From Dactylonectria macrodidyma (lineage: Eukaryota; Ascomycota; Sordariomycetes; Hypocreales; Nectriaceae), in NCBI GenBank assembly GCA_020744425.1, contig JAGMUV010000003.1, positions 3,224,001-3,288,000 on the forward strand: 64,000 nucleotides of DNA. The letters are read 5' to 3'. The notes under the pieces were generated by a model. That model was not told the origin of the DNA, ran no database searches, and saw nothing but the letters and a program-made list of their open reading frames with translations. A program made the position numbers and the translations under genes. Position 1 is the stretch's first letter; each line of letters opens with the position of its first letter. Below are positions 23,221 to 34,664 of this stretch, in pieces.

Positions 23221-25726
23221 GATGGAAGATGTGCAAGTAGCGGGGAGGGAGTGTGGGAGGATGAAGGAGGAAAGAAAGTGAAGAGGCGGTGGTGGAGGTG
23301 AGGGCGGAGAGTTGGTTTGGTTTGGTTGGTTTGAAGAGCAAGCTGTTGTGAGGTCAGTTGCTGGTACCTCTGCTAGGCAAACAAAAAGCTCTGGCTTTTC
23401 CCCCCCCCCCGGCTTGGTTGCACTGGGTGAGTTGCAACGCAAAAACCACTAGCAGCCGTGTCGTCGCCATTAAAAACCTACTCTGCAAGCTCCTTGACCA
23501 GGTGCTGCCACCTGCCACCGCTGGGTAGGGGATAAAAGCCAGGGGGTGGCCTGGAAGCACAGGGCATGTGGGGGGCATTTTAGACCTAGATTAGGTGGCA
23601 CGAATGGCTGAGCTGCGAGCCGAGTGCCACTCCCGTCACGGCTGAGGCGCTGGCGGGCAACTGGTTGCAGTGTACTCCGTATTGCGTTCCCGTAACGAGC
23701 GGAAAACCTAGGTAACAGGAAGTACCTACCTACCACCAAATGCAGGTACCTAACTGCGAAGGACATCGAAGCACGCAATGACATGGAAGTGTTCCTGGGT
23801 ATCAGGCTAATAGACAGGATGGACATTCACAGGGATGGGAAACACAAGGGACGAGGTAGGCGGGTTTGAAATGCAAATACCTCGCATGCACATCTTGTCA
23901 AAAAGGAGGATTTTGTGCCGGGTTATTCGGTTTGTTGAAACAGAACAAAGCCTTCCCAAGATATCTGATGGAGAGACATGCATGCACCCGGTGCTTTTAG
24001 CGACAAATTCAATCCACTTACGACTTGCTTTTTGAATCCCCATACTGCTTCCCAAGTACCAATTACGGCTTGGAATCGTTCCCTCCTCACCGGTCGCTCA
24101 CGTGCTGTACAAATCGGTGCTTTCCTTGAGGGCATCTGGACGTCGTGGGGATATTCTACCCACATTCATCACACCCAAGAGGAAAGAGGCGGTATCCCAA
24201 ATCAAAGGTCCCGCGTTTCCGTTCGTCTGATCTCCGCGGTTCGTGTAGCATCGACGTCGACCTCACAGCTTCACCCGCAAAACTGCAGGTACGCCGCAGC
24301 TGTCCAGTCCAGTGTGCCGTGAATGCTTTGCATGATTGGCCTCCTCTGAGGCTCTGACCTAGAACGGTAAGGCGAGCTACCTACCTAGCCTAGGTATAGG
24401 TAGCCTAGGGAGGTACCAGAGTACATGGTGTCGGAAGAGCTTCCAGTTGCCGGACAGTTGGCCAGATCCCTGCGCACTGTTCGTGCGCTCCCTCTAGAGC
24501 CAGCCACTGAACACGCGAGGTGCCGCTAGTTGGCCTGTGGGAGAAAGAAACACCAGACACTAATCGCGCCCATTGACAATGTAGAATGGGCAGATGATAA
24601 GAGCCTTGCTATCACCAAATTTTGAAGGTGATAACATAAAAAAGAAAAAGAAGGAAAAAAATAGGGTTGAGTAAGTTGGTCTATCAGATTCATCACGAAC
24701 TTGTTCAGATGCCTAAAACCTTCACTATTTGTATAAAATCCACTCCTTTAGACATAGAGCAAGTCGATGCTTTAATGGTGTGCGGCGTTTTTCTTGCGCG
24801 CTGGGGTTGGTCCCCATTGGTGGGCCTCCAGGGGGCTGCCTTCCAACCCGCCTATGCCTGAACAAGCCCAGCTCGTGTTCCTAGCCGTACCTCGAAAAAG
24901 TACCTGGCTTGAGGTACCTCGCCTGATCGACGGGCCCTGCATCTACCTCGAGCCAGTGTCCAGTTCAGAGTCTGACGACGGGCATGCCGCCTCTTTCAAC
25001 CCGCCATGGCCGTGGACCTTTCAACCTTGGACCTTCAACATCGACTCTCCATACGACCTTACCTTACCTACTCGCCATTCTGTCCATTTCTCTCCATGAA
25101 CGAGCGATATCATATATGAACCAACTGTCCTCCAGCTGCCTCACCTCTCTCTGCCTCTCCGACCATATCAAAACCTCCGACAGCGAGCGACGCCTGCTCT
25201 TCCTTTCTTCCACCCCACCGTCGTGCACTCCACTGTCCGCCGCCCACATTGCGCCCACGCCGGCTTCGTCTTCGTCTCCCCACGCCACAGCCTCTCCCAC
25301 CCGCCGCCTAAACGTTTGATGGCCGCCTCTCCCTCTGCCAAACTTCGTCTTCTCTCCCGATAGTTCGCGAGCCCGTTGCCGGCCTCGGTAGCACATGTTT
25401 CGCCGGTGAGACTTGCCTACGCAGCCTGCCTGACCTGCTCCTGTTACTGCAACCACCAATCGAGTCGCTGCACCGTTCGTCGCACGCATCGCACGATAGA
25501 GCCTGAGGTGCTACATCTGGATGTCCTCGCTGTCGCTGTCGCTGCCGCCCTCGTCCCTCTTCTGCACCCTTGCTTCTGAACTTTTTTTTTTTTTTTTAAG
25601 TTTCTTTTGGCTTTATTGCACTCATCGATGCTCCTCGCCTACATTGTCTGTTATCTTGCTTTCCACCGACCGACAGCCCTCAGATGACGACGTAACAAGC
25701 ACGCGGACAACCGGTTCTCTGCTAAC
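23221..25726. other. Divergent intergenic region between CSE1 and TSC2
   Basis: Contains an 11-base C run (23400-23410), two TACCTAGGTA-like clusters (23706-23754, 24377-24417), an A+T-rich patch around 24600-24720 and a 16-base T run (25582-25597). The last 700 bases before 25727 are C/T-rich, as expected for the TSC2 leader. The open frames of up to 141 codons show no domain. Confidence 0.55.
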
Positions 25727-28700
25727 ATGCTCCGCCGTCTAGCTTCGCTTAATCACCAAGAACCCGAGACTTCAGAAGAGCATATGTCACCGCAGCCAGG
25801 AGATGGTTCATCGTCGCCGTACTCGTCCCGCCAGGGAGGCCTCGCCAACGTCCTACGGGGCCTAACAAGCTCCAAGCTCTCCAAGTCTTCGCCTTCCATT
25901 GCGTCTCCGTCATCCTCAGCAGCCATTCCCACCGCCGAATTCGTCCATGCCACCTCTGCAAATCAGTCCCAGGGGCTCTCACCAAACCACATGGAGTCAT
26001 TCGAGTTTCTCAAGAATGGCTCTCTCAATGAGCGCATCACTGCCGCCAACTCCCTCAGATTCGCAATCTCCGAGTATCCCCTCGACCCTGTCCTTGATAT
26101 TTGGTATGCCGCGAAGGACCTCATTGATCCCGCGAAACCCGTGGCTGTTCGTACTGCTGGCTGGGAACTCCTGACCGAGTGTGTCAAACATGCTGCCTCA
26201 ACCGACCTTGAACGTCAAGAGTACTTCACAACCTTATCATCACCAGCACACTCAGAAGATTTTCACCTTCAACTGGCAGCCCTTGTTGATCTCACCCAAC
26301 GCGGTCGAGTCCTTACTGGCTTTGACTATGAACTTATCCCGTTATTGACCAACTGGCTTCGGGAAACCTACCACGCAGTGCGGCTGGCTCCGCGAAAGGC
26401 CGCAAAAAGCAGTAAGGGTTCGGCGAAAACACAGGTGGCCACCCCTGGTGAGGAAAAGAACCTCTCTCAATTGTTCGCCTTCTTGATCGACGTGACCAAA
26501 TTCAGCTTCAATAATGCCGACGAAACTGCGGTGGTCGACTTGATCGATAGGCTCTTGGCCATCTGCGTGACCACCAACTCAGAAGATGACCTGAGATCGA
26601 GCATCGCTGTCATTGACGCTATCGTGACATTTGGCTCAATCCCCGACCCGAAGCTCAGGGGCTGCATTCAGGTTCTGGGCTCTATTTATTCCATGGTCGG
26701 AAATCTACAAAAGGATGCATGGCACACTCTCTCCAATCTCTGCAAGTCCCATAATGGTCCGCTTACCATCCGCATCTTACTCGATATTCTGCGCAACAAT
26801 CCCGCAGATGGCATCAAGGAGAGGGACGCCAATCGCGAGATCCGTGGCGCCCTCGCCGTGTTGCAGAAACTACTATCAAAAAGCCTTGAGAAAGGATACC
26901 CGCCTATTCCGTTTGCCTTGCTCGCTGACGGACTCTCCACGATTGCCAAGACAACATCGTCGCTTAGGACTTGCACCGCTGCCCTCCAACTCATCCATGC
27001 CCTATTCGACGATGGACAAGGTAACATACACCGTTTGATCATCGACGAGGATTGGTCGGTGATTTTGGATGCAGCTTCAGAGTGCTCAAAGAAAGTGTCG
27101 ACTGGACATCATGAGATGGACAGGCTTCGCAGCCACCCAAGAGATGAGCGTCCGGAAGATTCTGTGAGTCGAGAACTCATCACTCTCATCAAGCGACTCA
27201 ACGTTCTTGTAAATCAAAAGACCGGTGACTTTGTGCCGCGACAAACCGTTGTCAAGTTTCTCACCGAAGTTCACCAGCTGCTCCCAGACGAGACGGTGTC
27301 TGCGGTGCTTGATTACTTCCAACAATTCAGATGTTGCTCCCCGTCTGACCTTTACTGGGAGGAAAATTTGGCCTTGGTCTTGAAAGGTTTCTTTTGCAAT
27401 CGGGACAGATCGTCTAATATCCGACTCCGAGCTCTGGAAACCATCATGGACGCATACGAAATTGTTGATCTTGTTGGCGATGACCCCGAGCGAAGCTTTA
27501 TCCCACACTTAGCCAAGAGCATTCTCCAGGACGTGGCAGAGGAGACCGATGTACCGGTTCTCGAAGCTATTATGTCATTGATGATTTCCGTTGTAGCATC
27601 GTGTGAAATGGAACTCTTTGACTACATCATCGGCGCTTTGAGGGGCATTGTCGTGAGCGATCGGTTGAAATCGCCAATCTCGTCCTCCGCTTCGCCGAAT
27701 CCCTTTGCGTCCACTCCTTCCAAGGAGTCCAATCATCTACCAACACAATCGCCATCGAATGTGGTGGCAAAAGGATATGTAAAAATGTTTGTGCAAACTA
27801 TGGGATATCACAGCGCAAAGAGCCTCCGACTATTCAGTGCGCTTGTCAACATCGCAAAATCCAATCATTACGAAGTGGATGCCCGGTTGACTACGATGAA
27901 GCTGTTGTTCCGATTGCGAGGCGACTGGGCTAATAGGATCTTTATTACGAAGGTCCTCGAGACCAACTTTCTTGCCGCTTCCATTTGCCGCACCGAACAT
28001 TCTCTTGCCAAGCGGCAAGCAGAAGAAGCTGCCCATGCACTACGTCTATCGAGGAGTGAGCACGGTGGCACGTCGCGATCTTCGCGGGGGGTCTCGTTTG
28101 GACAGGGTCAGGCCAGTGAAAGAAGCCTCCCAGTTCGATCGACAAGTGGTGCTGGGCTTAAGAGCAACTCGAGTCGATATCACCAACTCTGGAGCCTCCC
28201 AGATCCAGCGGCTTTGCCAGAAGGCGTCACTGGAGCCGTCAGCCCAGTGTTGGTCTCTCATATCCCCGAATCTACCGAGGTAGACCACACCGAGACCAAG
28301 GAGAAACATAGCGAGCCCACGAATGATTCCGGATCTACGGCGCTCCCCATTTCTACTTGGCTCGAGGCTGTCTTGAGTCTTCTTCACGGGTGCGATTGGG
28401 AAGTCTACAGTTTCATATTGGTCCATCTCCCGTCGCAGCTCAGCAACCATGCTCTGTTTCGAGATGCAATTCCTCAAATCCAAGAACTGCGCCGGCTTAT
28501 TTGCGAACACATTTGGACCAACACCTTCCAGGAGCCACCGAATGCGTCGGGCTTACGTCGAGCCGACGTGGCCATCTGTCTCTTTCACAGCTTGACCATG
28601 ATCCTTAGTTACCATGTCTACTTCCAGAAAGGAGAAGAAGACGAGATTGTGAGGACGTTTGTCCATGGCATCGCCACTTGGGAACGAAGCGCAAAGTGTT

Positions 28701-30577
28701 GTATTCATGCGTTGTCGATTTGTTGCCATGAACTTCCACTTTCGACAAGCAAATCCCTTGTTCAGTTGCTAACCAAGATGTCCACAATCATCACCCAGCC
28801 TCACGTTTCTATTCACATTCTTGAATTTCTCGCCACCCTCAGTCGACAACACAATGTGTACGTCAATTTTCGGGAAGAGGAGTACAAAATCGTTTTCGGT
28901 ATCTGCATACGGTATCTACAGTCTGTCCGTGACAAGAAGGAGTCCAACCGGAACAGTCACGCGAGCGAACCGTCAACGCCCGCAATCTCGAGCCCGAATC
29001 TCACCGAGACAACGCACCCAAGTGCAACGGATGACCTGCCACAATATGTATATGCTCTCGCCTATCATGTAATTCTTTTCTGGTTTCTTGCCTTGAAGCT
29101 CCCCGATCGTGCAAGCCTAGTTGGATGGATCGTACGAAACCTGTTTAGTGACTCTGAGGATGGACAAGCCGACCATGAACAGGCGTTCACATCCGTTGAC
29201 TTTATGCAGAGAGTCACGTATGCAGATGTTGACGAGTCTTCGGAAGATCCTCACTTTACTAAGGATCGTTTTGGAGAGATTACCACCAAGAGATGGCTGG
29301 TGGGACACAGCATTGTCACTGTCATGCAGGCCACGACTACTGGATGGGCTCAAATAATCAAGAGGCAGCCTTCTGGTACCTCAGTATATACCATCCGAGA
29401 AACATTCAACCCACCTCCACCACACCAGACCCAGAACTACGTCGACATAACCCGAGAGGGTCAGGGATCAACCAACACGATCCTTCCCAGTCACTTATTG
29501 ATTCAGTTGCTATCCCCTTTCCCACAGAGCAACGAGATCGGACGGCCCCTCCCCTTACCTGATGAGGAGTTTGTGGACAGAGCCATTCGTGTCTTTGACC
29601 GTAGTTCCACGGTTGATGGCCATAAGGTTGGCGTCATCTACATCGGAGAGGGCCAAACGGATGAAGCAGAGATCCTTGCCAATGTATCCGGCAGTAGCGA
29701 CTACGTCGAATTTCTCAACAACCTAGGGACATTGACGAAGCTGAAGGGGGCCACATTCAATACTCACGGCCTGGATCGCGAGTTTGACTCCGATGGACAA
29801 TACACATTCTGCTGGCGCGATAGAGTGACAGAAATTGTCTTCCACGTTACAACACAGATGCCGACGAATCTAGAGCGCGATCCGCGTTCCAACAATAAGA
29901 AACGACATATCGGCAACGATTTTGTCAACATCGTGTTCAACGACTCGGGCTTGCCATTCAAATTTGACACATTTCCGGGCGATTTCAACTTTGTGCACAT
30001 CGTCATCACGCCGGCGTCGCGCGCCTCTTTTATTGCGACAAGAGATTCGCCGTTGGGAGGTGGACAACCGTTCTATCGAGTTCAGGTGATGAGCAAGCCT
30101 GGTTTCCCAGAGATTTCGCCCGCCTCTGAGTTGAAGATGGTCTCACTGACTGCTCTTCCCGGCTTGATCCGACTAATCGCTCTCAACGCCTCAGTATTCT
30201 CCCAGGTTTGGGCTAACCGTGAAGGTGGCGAACACGTCAGCTCGTGGTTGAGCCGGCTGAGGGCCATCAAGCGCCTGCGCGAAAAGTATACGCCGAAGCT
30301 GGGCAACATTACACCCTCGGCATCACAATCGTCGTCCCTTGGAGGTCTCACGCAACAGCAAGCAGAGCCGCCTTCGAGACCGAGCAGCACGGTGCGAGAC
30401 AGCTTCATAAGCCTCCGCCGGACAAGTGTAGCGACCTATTTCACAAGCGCCAGTGAACAAACATCCCACCGATCCTCGACGCTCTCATCTTCAACCACAA
30501 CTAACGACACAGAGGTCGGTACAACTCAAGGATTGGACTCGATGGTGGAATCGGTGGATTTCTCGAAATGGGCATGA
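25727..30577 (+). CDS. tsc2: Tuberin (TSC2) RapGAP, regulator of TORC1
   Basis: GTPase-activating protein for the small GTPase Rheb. With hamartin (TSC1) it restrains TORC1 when nutrients are short. A single uninterrupted frame gives 1616 residues (human TSC2 1807, fission yeast Tsc2 1339). The order is a Ser-rich head, a long helical-repeat tuberin region (about residues 80-1100) with a low-complexity insert near 640-670, then the C-terminal RapGAP domain (about 1290-1500). The GAP catalytic asparagine is present as N1397 in HIGNDFVNIVFNDSG, preceded by VGVIYIGEGQ. The tail is Ser/Thr-rich. The absence of introns in so long a gene differs from most neighbours. The ATG at 25727 follows an in-frame leader with no better candidate. 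Confidence 0.95.
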   Translation: MLRRLASLNHQEPETSEEHMSPQPGDGSSSPYSSRQGGLANVLRGLTSSKLSKSSPSIASPSSSAAIPTAEFVHATSANQSQGLSPNHMESFEFLKNGSLNERITAANSLRFAISEYPLDPVLDIWYAAKDLIDPAKPVAVRTAGWELLTECVKHAASTDLERQEYFTTLSSPAHSEDFHLQLAALVDLTQRGRVLTGFDYELIPLLTNWLRETYHAVRLAPRKAAKSSKGSAKTQVATPGEEKNLSQLFAFLIDVTKFSFNNADETAVVDLIDRLLAICVTTNSEDDLRSSIAVIDAIVTFGSIPDPKLRGCIQVLGSIYSMVGNLQKDAWHTLSNLCKSHNGPLTIRILLDILRNNPADGIKERDANREIRGALAVLQKLLSKSLEKGYPPIPFALLADGLSTIAKTTSSLRTCTAALQLIHALFDDGQGNIHRLIIDEDWSVILDAASECSKKVSTGHHEMDRLRSHPRDERPEDSVSRELITLIKRLNVLVNQKTGDFVPRQTVVKFLTEVHQLLPDETVSAVLDYFQQFRCCSPSDLYWEENLALVLKGFFCNRDRSSNIRLRALETIMDAYEIVDLVGDDPERSFIPHLAKSILQDVAEETDVPVLEAIMSLMISVVASCEMELFDYIIGALRGIVVSDRLKSPISSSASPNPFASTPSKESNHLPTQSPSNVVAKGYVKMFVQTMGYHSAKSLRLFSALVNIAKSNHYEVDARLTTMKLLFRLRGDWANRIFITKVLETNFLAASICRTEHSLAKRQAEEAAHALRLSRSEHGGTSRSSRGVSFGQGQASERSLPVRSTSGAGLKSNSSRYHQLWSLPDPAALPEGVTGAVSPVLVSHIPESTEVDHTETKEKHSEPTNDSGSTALPISTWLEAVLSLLHGCDWEVYSFILVHLPSQLSNHALFRDAIPQIQELRRLICEHIWTNTFQEPPNASGLRRADVAICLFHSLTMILSYHVYFQKGEEDEIVRTFVHGIATWERSAKCCIHALSICCHELPLSTSKSLVQLLTKMSTIITQPHVSIHILEFLATLSRQHNVYVNFREEEYKIVFGICIRYLQSVRDKKESNRNSHASEPSTPAISSPNLTETTHPSATDDLPQYVYALAYHVILFWFLALKLPDRASLVGWIVRNLFSDSEDGQADHEQAFTSVDFMQRVTYADVDESSEDPHFTKDRFGEITTKRWLVGHSIVTVMQATTTGWAQIIKRQPSGTSVYTIRETFNPPPPHQTQNYVDITREGQGSTNTILPSHLLIQLLSPFPQSNEIGRPLPLPDEEFVDRAIRVFDRSSTVDGHKVGVIYIGEGQTDEAEILANVSGSSDYVEFLNNLGTLTKLKGATFNTHGLDREFDSDGQYTFCWRDRVTEIVFHVTTQMPTNLERDPRSNNKKRHIGNDFVNIVFNDSGLPFKFDTFPGDFNFVHIVITPASRASFIATRDSPLGGGQPFYRVQVMSKPGFPEISPASELKMVSLTALPGLIRLIALNASVFSQVWANREGGEHVSSWLSRLRAIKRLREKYTPKLGNITPSASQSSSLGGLTQQQAEPPSRPSSTVRDSFISLRRTSVATYFTSASEQTSHRSSTLSSSTTTNDTEVGTTQGLDSMVESVDFSKWA

Positions 30578-31521
30578 GCAGATGAAATTCTGTCAAGAAC
30601 AGAGGAGCAATGTAGGAGACGAACGGAGGCGGGCTGTTGTATAATGGTGTTCCACTACTATATTGCTAAGGACGGCGTCTACATACGGGATCACGGGATA
30701 CAAAAAGTTTATGTTTGGGCTGGCTGTTTGTTTATATTTGCCCATTTTCGCAGCGGACCCTTCATTTCCACTCGCCACGACAGGGTGTGCGTGGTTCTGC
30801 CGCGGTACATGGTAGGCCTGCCATAGGATCCATCTTCGCGATTGTTCTGTGATCTACATGGGGCAGTTCCCTCCTCCCAGTACAAACTTCTCTCATAGCA
30901 GTTACACCAAAAATGGGATCTCAAAGGACCTCGCGGTCCGGTGGCTTGCTGACACAGTCTACATCGGCCGTCTTCTCTTCCCCGCAGCTACCGTGGACGA
31001 GGCGTCGGCGGGTGACTGTCGTGTGACACGAGTTCTAAACCTCTGAGCTCCTCGGTATTGGAACTTTTGTCAGATAGCCCACCTTCGGCTGCGCTGAATA
31101 CGGGCTGCCGGACTAAACAAGCAAAGACTCGTCTCGGCGTGTCCGTTTGCTCTTCTCTCATTCAATTTGGGGCGTATGGGGCTTTCCACGGGCCGATTTG
31201 GGCGGCTGGGAGGCTCTGCTAAGTGGTTATTGCCTAGGCCACCCGTAGGTCACACAGCTTACGACATGGTGGACTTGACATCTATCATTCAGCTCATCGG
31301 TGATCATTGCCCAATTGTAGGGAGACGTTTTTTGGTTATTCTGAGCGCCTCGGCCTTAGTACGGGCTAAACATACGGGTACACAATGTGGTAAGGTGCCT
31401 CTGCTGGAGGTGTCTGCCTCTACTTGCTGTTGTGGTTTCACATCGCTGCCAACTAGCCACCCTCTTCTTTGTTCCCACCGTGGCTCCAGTTCGGACATGT
31501 GTCGCGCTCACTCTGCTGAAC
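30578..31521. other. Convergent 3' region after TSC2
   Basis: Between the stop codons of TSC2 and the small minus-strand gene. Nothing recognisable; the open frames here (up to 128 codons) are without domains. Confidence 0.5.
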
Positions 31522-31923
31522 TTAGGTGCTGGATGAACCCTTGGGGTCTTTGAACCGCACAACGCCGCTGCACATCAATAAGTCGATGGTTTCGTCTGTC
31601 CACTCTTGGTGGTGACGGAGCGGCTTCCGGGGATTGAGGCGTGTTGGACCCTCAAATTGCTTATTGGGGGGGAGATTGCCCGTGCAGAATTCCGTCATGT
31701 TTTTGAGGTTTTCGCCGGCGACCCAGCCGAGGAGAGTCTTGTCGATGAATTCGGGGGAGTCTTCTGGGCGTCCGCTTGGCTTCTCCTCAAACGTCATGTC
31801 ACTCTGAAAGTCCCCCGTAACTTGGTAGACGGTACCGGTGCCGTCGGCGTTGTTCTCAACGAAGATAGCGTGATGATTGCGGTCGGTGCCGACGGAGACT
31901 ACCCTAAACACCTTGGATGACAT
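31522..31923 (-). CDS. Small uncharacterised fungal protein, 133 residues
   Basis: Intronless frame starting MSSKVFRVVSVGTDRNHHA. No signal peptide or membrane segment. The composition is balanced and soluble, with an alpha/beta pattern: strands VFRVVSVG, HAIFVENN and TVYQVTGDF, a helix around PEFIDKTLLGWV, and a C-terminal segment NPRKPLRHHQEWTDETIDLL. I recall similar short proteins annotated as hypothetical in many filamentous ascomycetes, but I cannot name a domain or a function. Codon use looks like a real gene. It converges on TSC2. An ACGCGT hexamer lies 225 bases upstream (32148-32153). Confidence 0.75.
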   Translation of the reverse strand: MSSKVFRVVSVGTDRNHHAIFVENNADGTGTVYQVTGDFQSDMTFEEKPSGRPEDSPEFIDKTLLGWVAGENLKNMTEFCTGNLPPNKQFEGPTRLNPRKPLRHHQEWTDETIDLLMCSGVVRFKDPKGSSST

Positions 31924-34664
31924 GGTGGCAGGCTGATTCTTGGTGAGATGATGGTTGTGGATGAGAAGGTGACTGGGGGAGATAGGCTGGGTAACGAGTT
32001 AAGTTTGCATTTGAATTGTCCCCGTCCTCCCTGATGAATACTCGCAAAATTGCACACATCCTCCCTTCCACACACATTTGCTCCCTGGGCTTGTCAACCA
32101 TTTAAGCGCGGTCATAGCTGGATCTTCCAGCCCCCAGGACTGGACAGACGCGTCTCGACTCTCGCACCACTTGACCGCCACCAAGTGCAAGTGATGAGTG
32201 TCTCAGACTGTTGGCTGGCTGAGTGCCTTGGTGTCTTAGCAACCTAGGAAAGTAATTGACTAGGTATGCAATGCGTTGGTGGTTGGCGTGTCATTGATGT
32301 TCAGCCAAGAGCGGGGAATCAAAGACTGTCTGTGAAACGTCAGCCTCAGTATGCAGCCCCGTATCTAAGCCTAGTCATGTCCTATAGGATGCCTGGTGAG
32401 GTCTCAGCCATGCTGCTGGGAAGAGCACGCTCGAGAGTGAAGCTGCAGCATGGTGTGCCAATGCGTCACCATTGCAGCTTGCACTAGCCAATCTGCACCT
32501 CCTTGGTCTATCCCGGCCGAGCGTGCATACTATCCCTTCAGCCAATGTCGCCTTCGCCGCTCCATCGTTGCTTTTGTTCCCTTGGCTTCACCCGTTAAAA
32601 GCACGGGGCTAATTTCTTGTCTAGGGATCCTCCAAGCCAGCCACGCCGAAGGGATGAGTGGTATCCCAGCTAGACACTGCGCCCAAACTGTGAGGATATC
32701 CTCCAAAAATAGTGATAGGACCACCTGGCCTCGCCCAAACTCATCGCTGATGATAGAACCTCAATGTGGTGGCCGGAACACATGGGCGTTAGTAGACTAG
32801 TAGTAAGCTATGGTTACACGACTGGGGGCGGCTGCGGAATCGCCCGCAAAGTTTCCTCGCTACACAAGGAGAATTTTGCCTACTGCGTACTACGCAGTAT
32901 GCACAACGTACAGTACGTAGCACAACTTGGTCAGATAGGTGGGCCACTCAGTGACGCAAGGCCCTAGGTGAGGGATGCATGATGACTGTCCGTCGTGTAC
33001 AGTACTGTATGTCGGCAAGGGGCGAGAGATGAGACAAGGCGACTCATCCTGACCACGGCGTGTGGGAAAAGGTAACCGAATGGGTTGCCAGGAGCTGACC
33101 AGACTCCATCGTTGGCCGATATCGCTGTCTTTAGCAGCTTCTCGTCGGGGTCAGGTATGTTGCGATCCCCCATTGCCCTCCTTGAACACGTTCGCCAAGG
33201 CAGCATCCGACTGGCCATCTAGAGGCTGGTTATCACAGTAGAGGCGCTCAACATCTTATCAATCCCGCTAGGGCAGGTTGCAGATGCTGCAAGAATATCA
33301 GCACGGGCTCATTGCCTTCCCAGACGCAAGTTAAGGCCGGGCGATGTCAAAGGAGCTGTTCTTCACCCTCATGGCCCTGGCTGGAATGCTATATCAACTC
33401 TGTAATACCCGAACAGCTATTTGTAATCCCGACACAGTGAGAAGGTCGACGTGGCGTGCCTTCTCATCTGCTGCCGCTGTCCAGTCGGAAACGAAAGCGA
33501 TACTACGTCGAGCCAGCCTCAACAAATCCTAATATGGAGAGCATCCGGCATGAGCTACTTCGTAATAACCATAATCCTTTATGACTAGGGCAGAGTTAGG
33601 CCGTGAGTAGGTATTCATGAAAGCCCCCCGTCTCTCCACGCTGTATCACACAGCCATCACCTGCATGGCACATTGCTTTGGTGGGATTTGTTGAAAATGA
33701 GGGTTGTCGGCAACACCGCTTGTCGGCACCAGGTTGATGTGAACAGGCGTTTTACGTAGATGCTGCACCCTGATTGCAGGATTTGTGCCACACAACCCAT
33801 CACTGAGGCGGTCCCCTCACTGGCAACTTGTTGGCGAGGGCGGCCGCTGTATCCCTTGGCGCGGGGTGACCTGTCAGCGAGTCATAGTCATGCCTGAGTG
33901 CCACCGAGAACTACAACGCTCGGAAATGTCTCCCACAAGAATGGAAAGTACATTTTCGTACTCAATGACCCAATCTGCATTTGAACGGTGCAGCGGACGG
34001 AAGCGTCGGCTAAGCGCCATTCCCGTCGAGTCACAAGAAGCCAGGATGCGGTTCAAACGGCGCGGATCTGAGCCAAGTAATAAAGATCCGGGGTCAGGCC
34101 TGTTTTTGGTACAATGTGGCGGCGCGCGTTAATCAAAGCCGAGAGGGGCGCCCAAAAGCGGATGGACGCGCTGACCGTGTCAGGCGCCTACTCTCCACGC
34201 CCAGGTCTGGTCAGCAACGACGTGGTTCATATGATCTGGAAAGGGGGCAGATCGTCATAATGCCTCTGGTTCCTAGTACACCCCCGGAAAACACCATGTC
34301 TGTTGATGTACGATTTGCAGACGTGCCTAGGACCGCGCAATCGTATGATTCGATAATCGAAAACTGGCCGGTGCGAACATGGCGCAAGATGATAATAACA
34401 GCCTTCCAGATATTTCACGCGCACAATAACCCGTCTTTGTGCGGGACGCCAGTAGTGGAGGCCGGCTAGGTCAGGTAGGCATCAAGAACCTTGTCGAGCT
34501 CCAAGGAGGGATGCCTTCGACTCAGGCTTGGTATCAAGTTTCCATTCGAATTGGACATGTGGCAGGTCAACATCGCCGGGATGAGTATTTGAGGCTGAAT
34601 GAATTGTTGCCAGCTTCGTGATGCAGAATAATTGTGGTACCCAATCGTCTTTTTCTCGTGGTGT
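31924..34664. other. Gene-free region with short palindromes
   Basis: No supported gene. Seen: TACTGCGTA-C-TACGCAGTA at 32881-32899 (9-bp arms, 1-base centre) and the perfect palindrome TACAGTACTGTA at 32998-33009. The open frames (60-117 codons) show no family resemblance. Confidence 0.5.
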
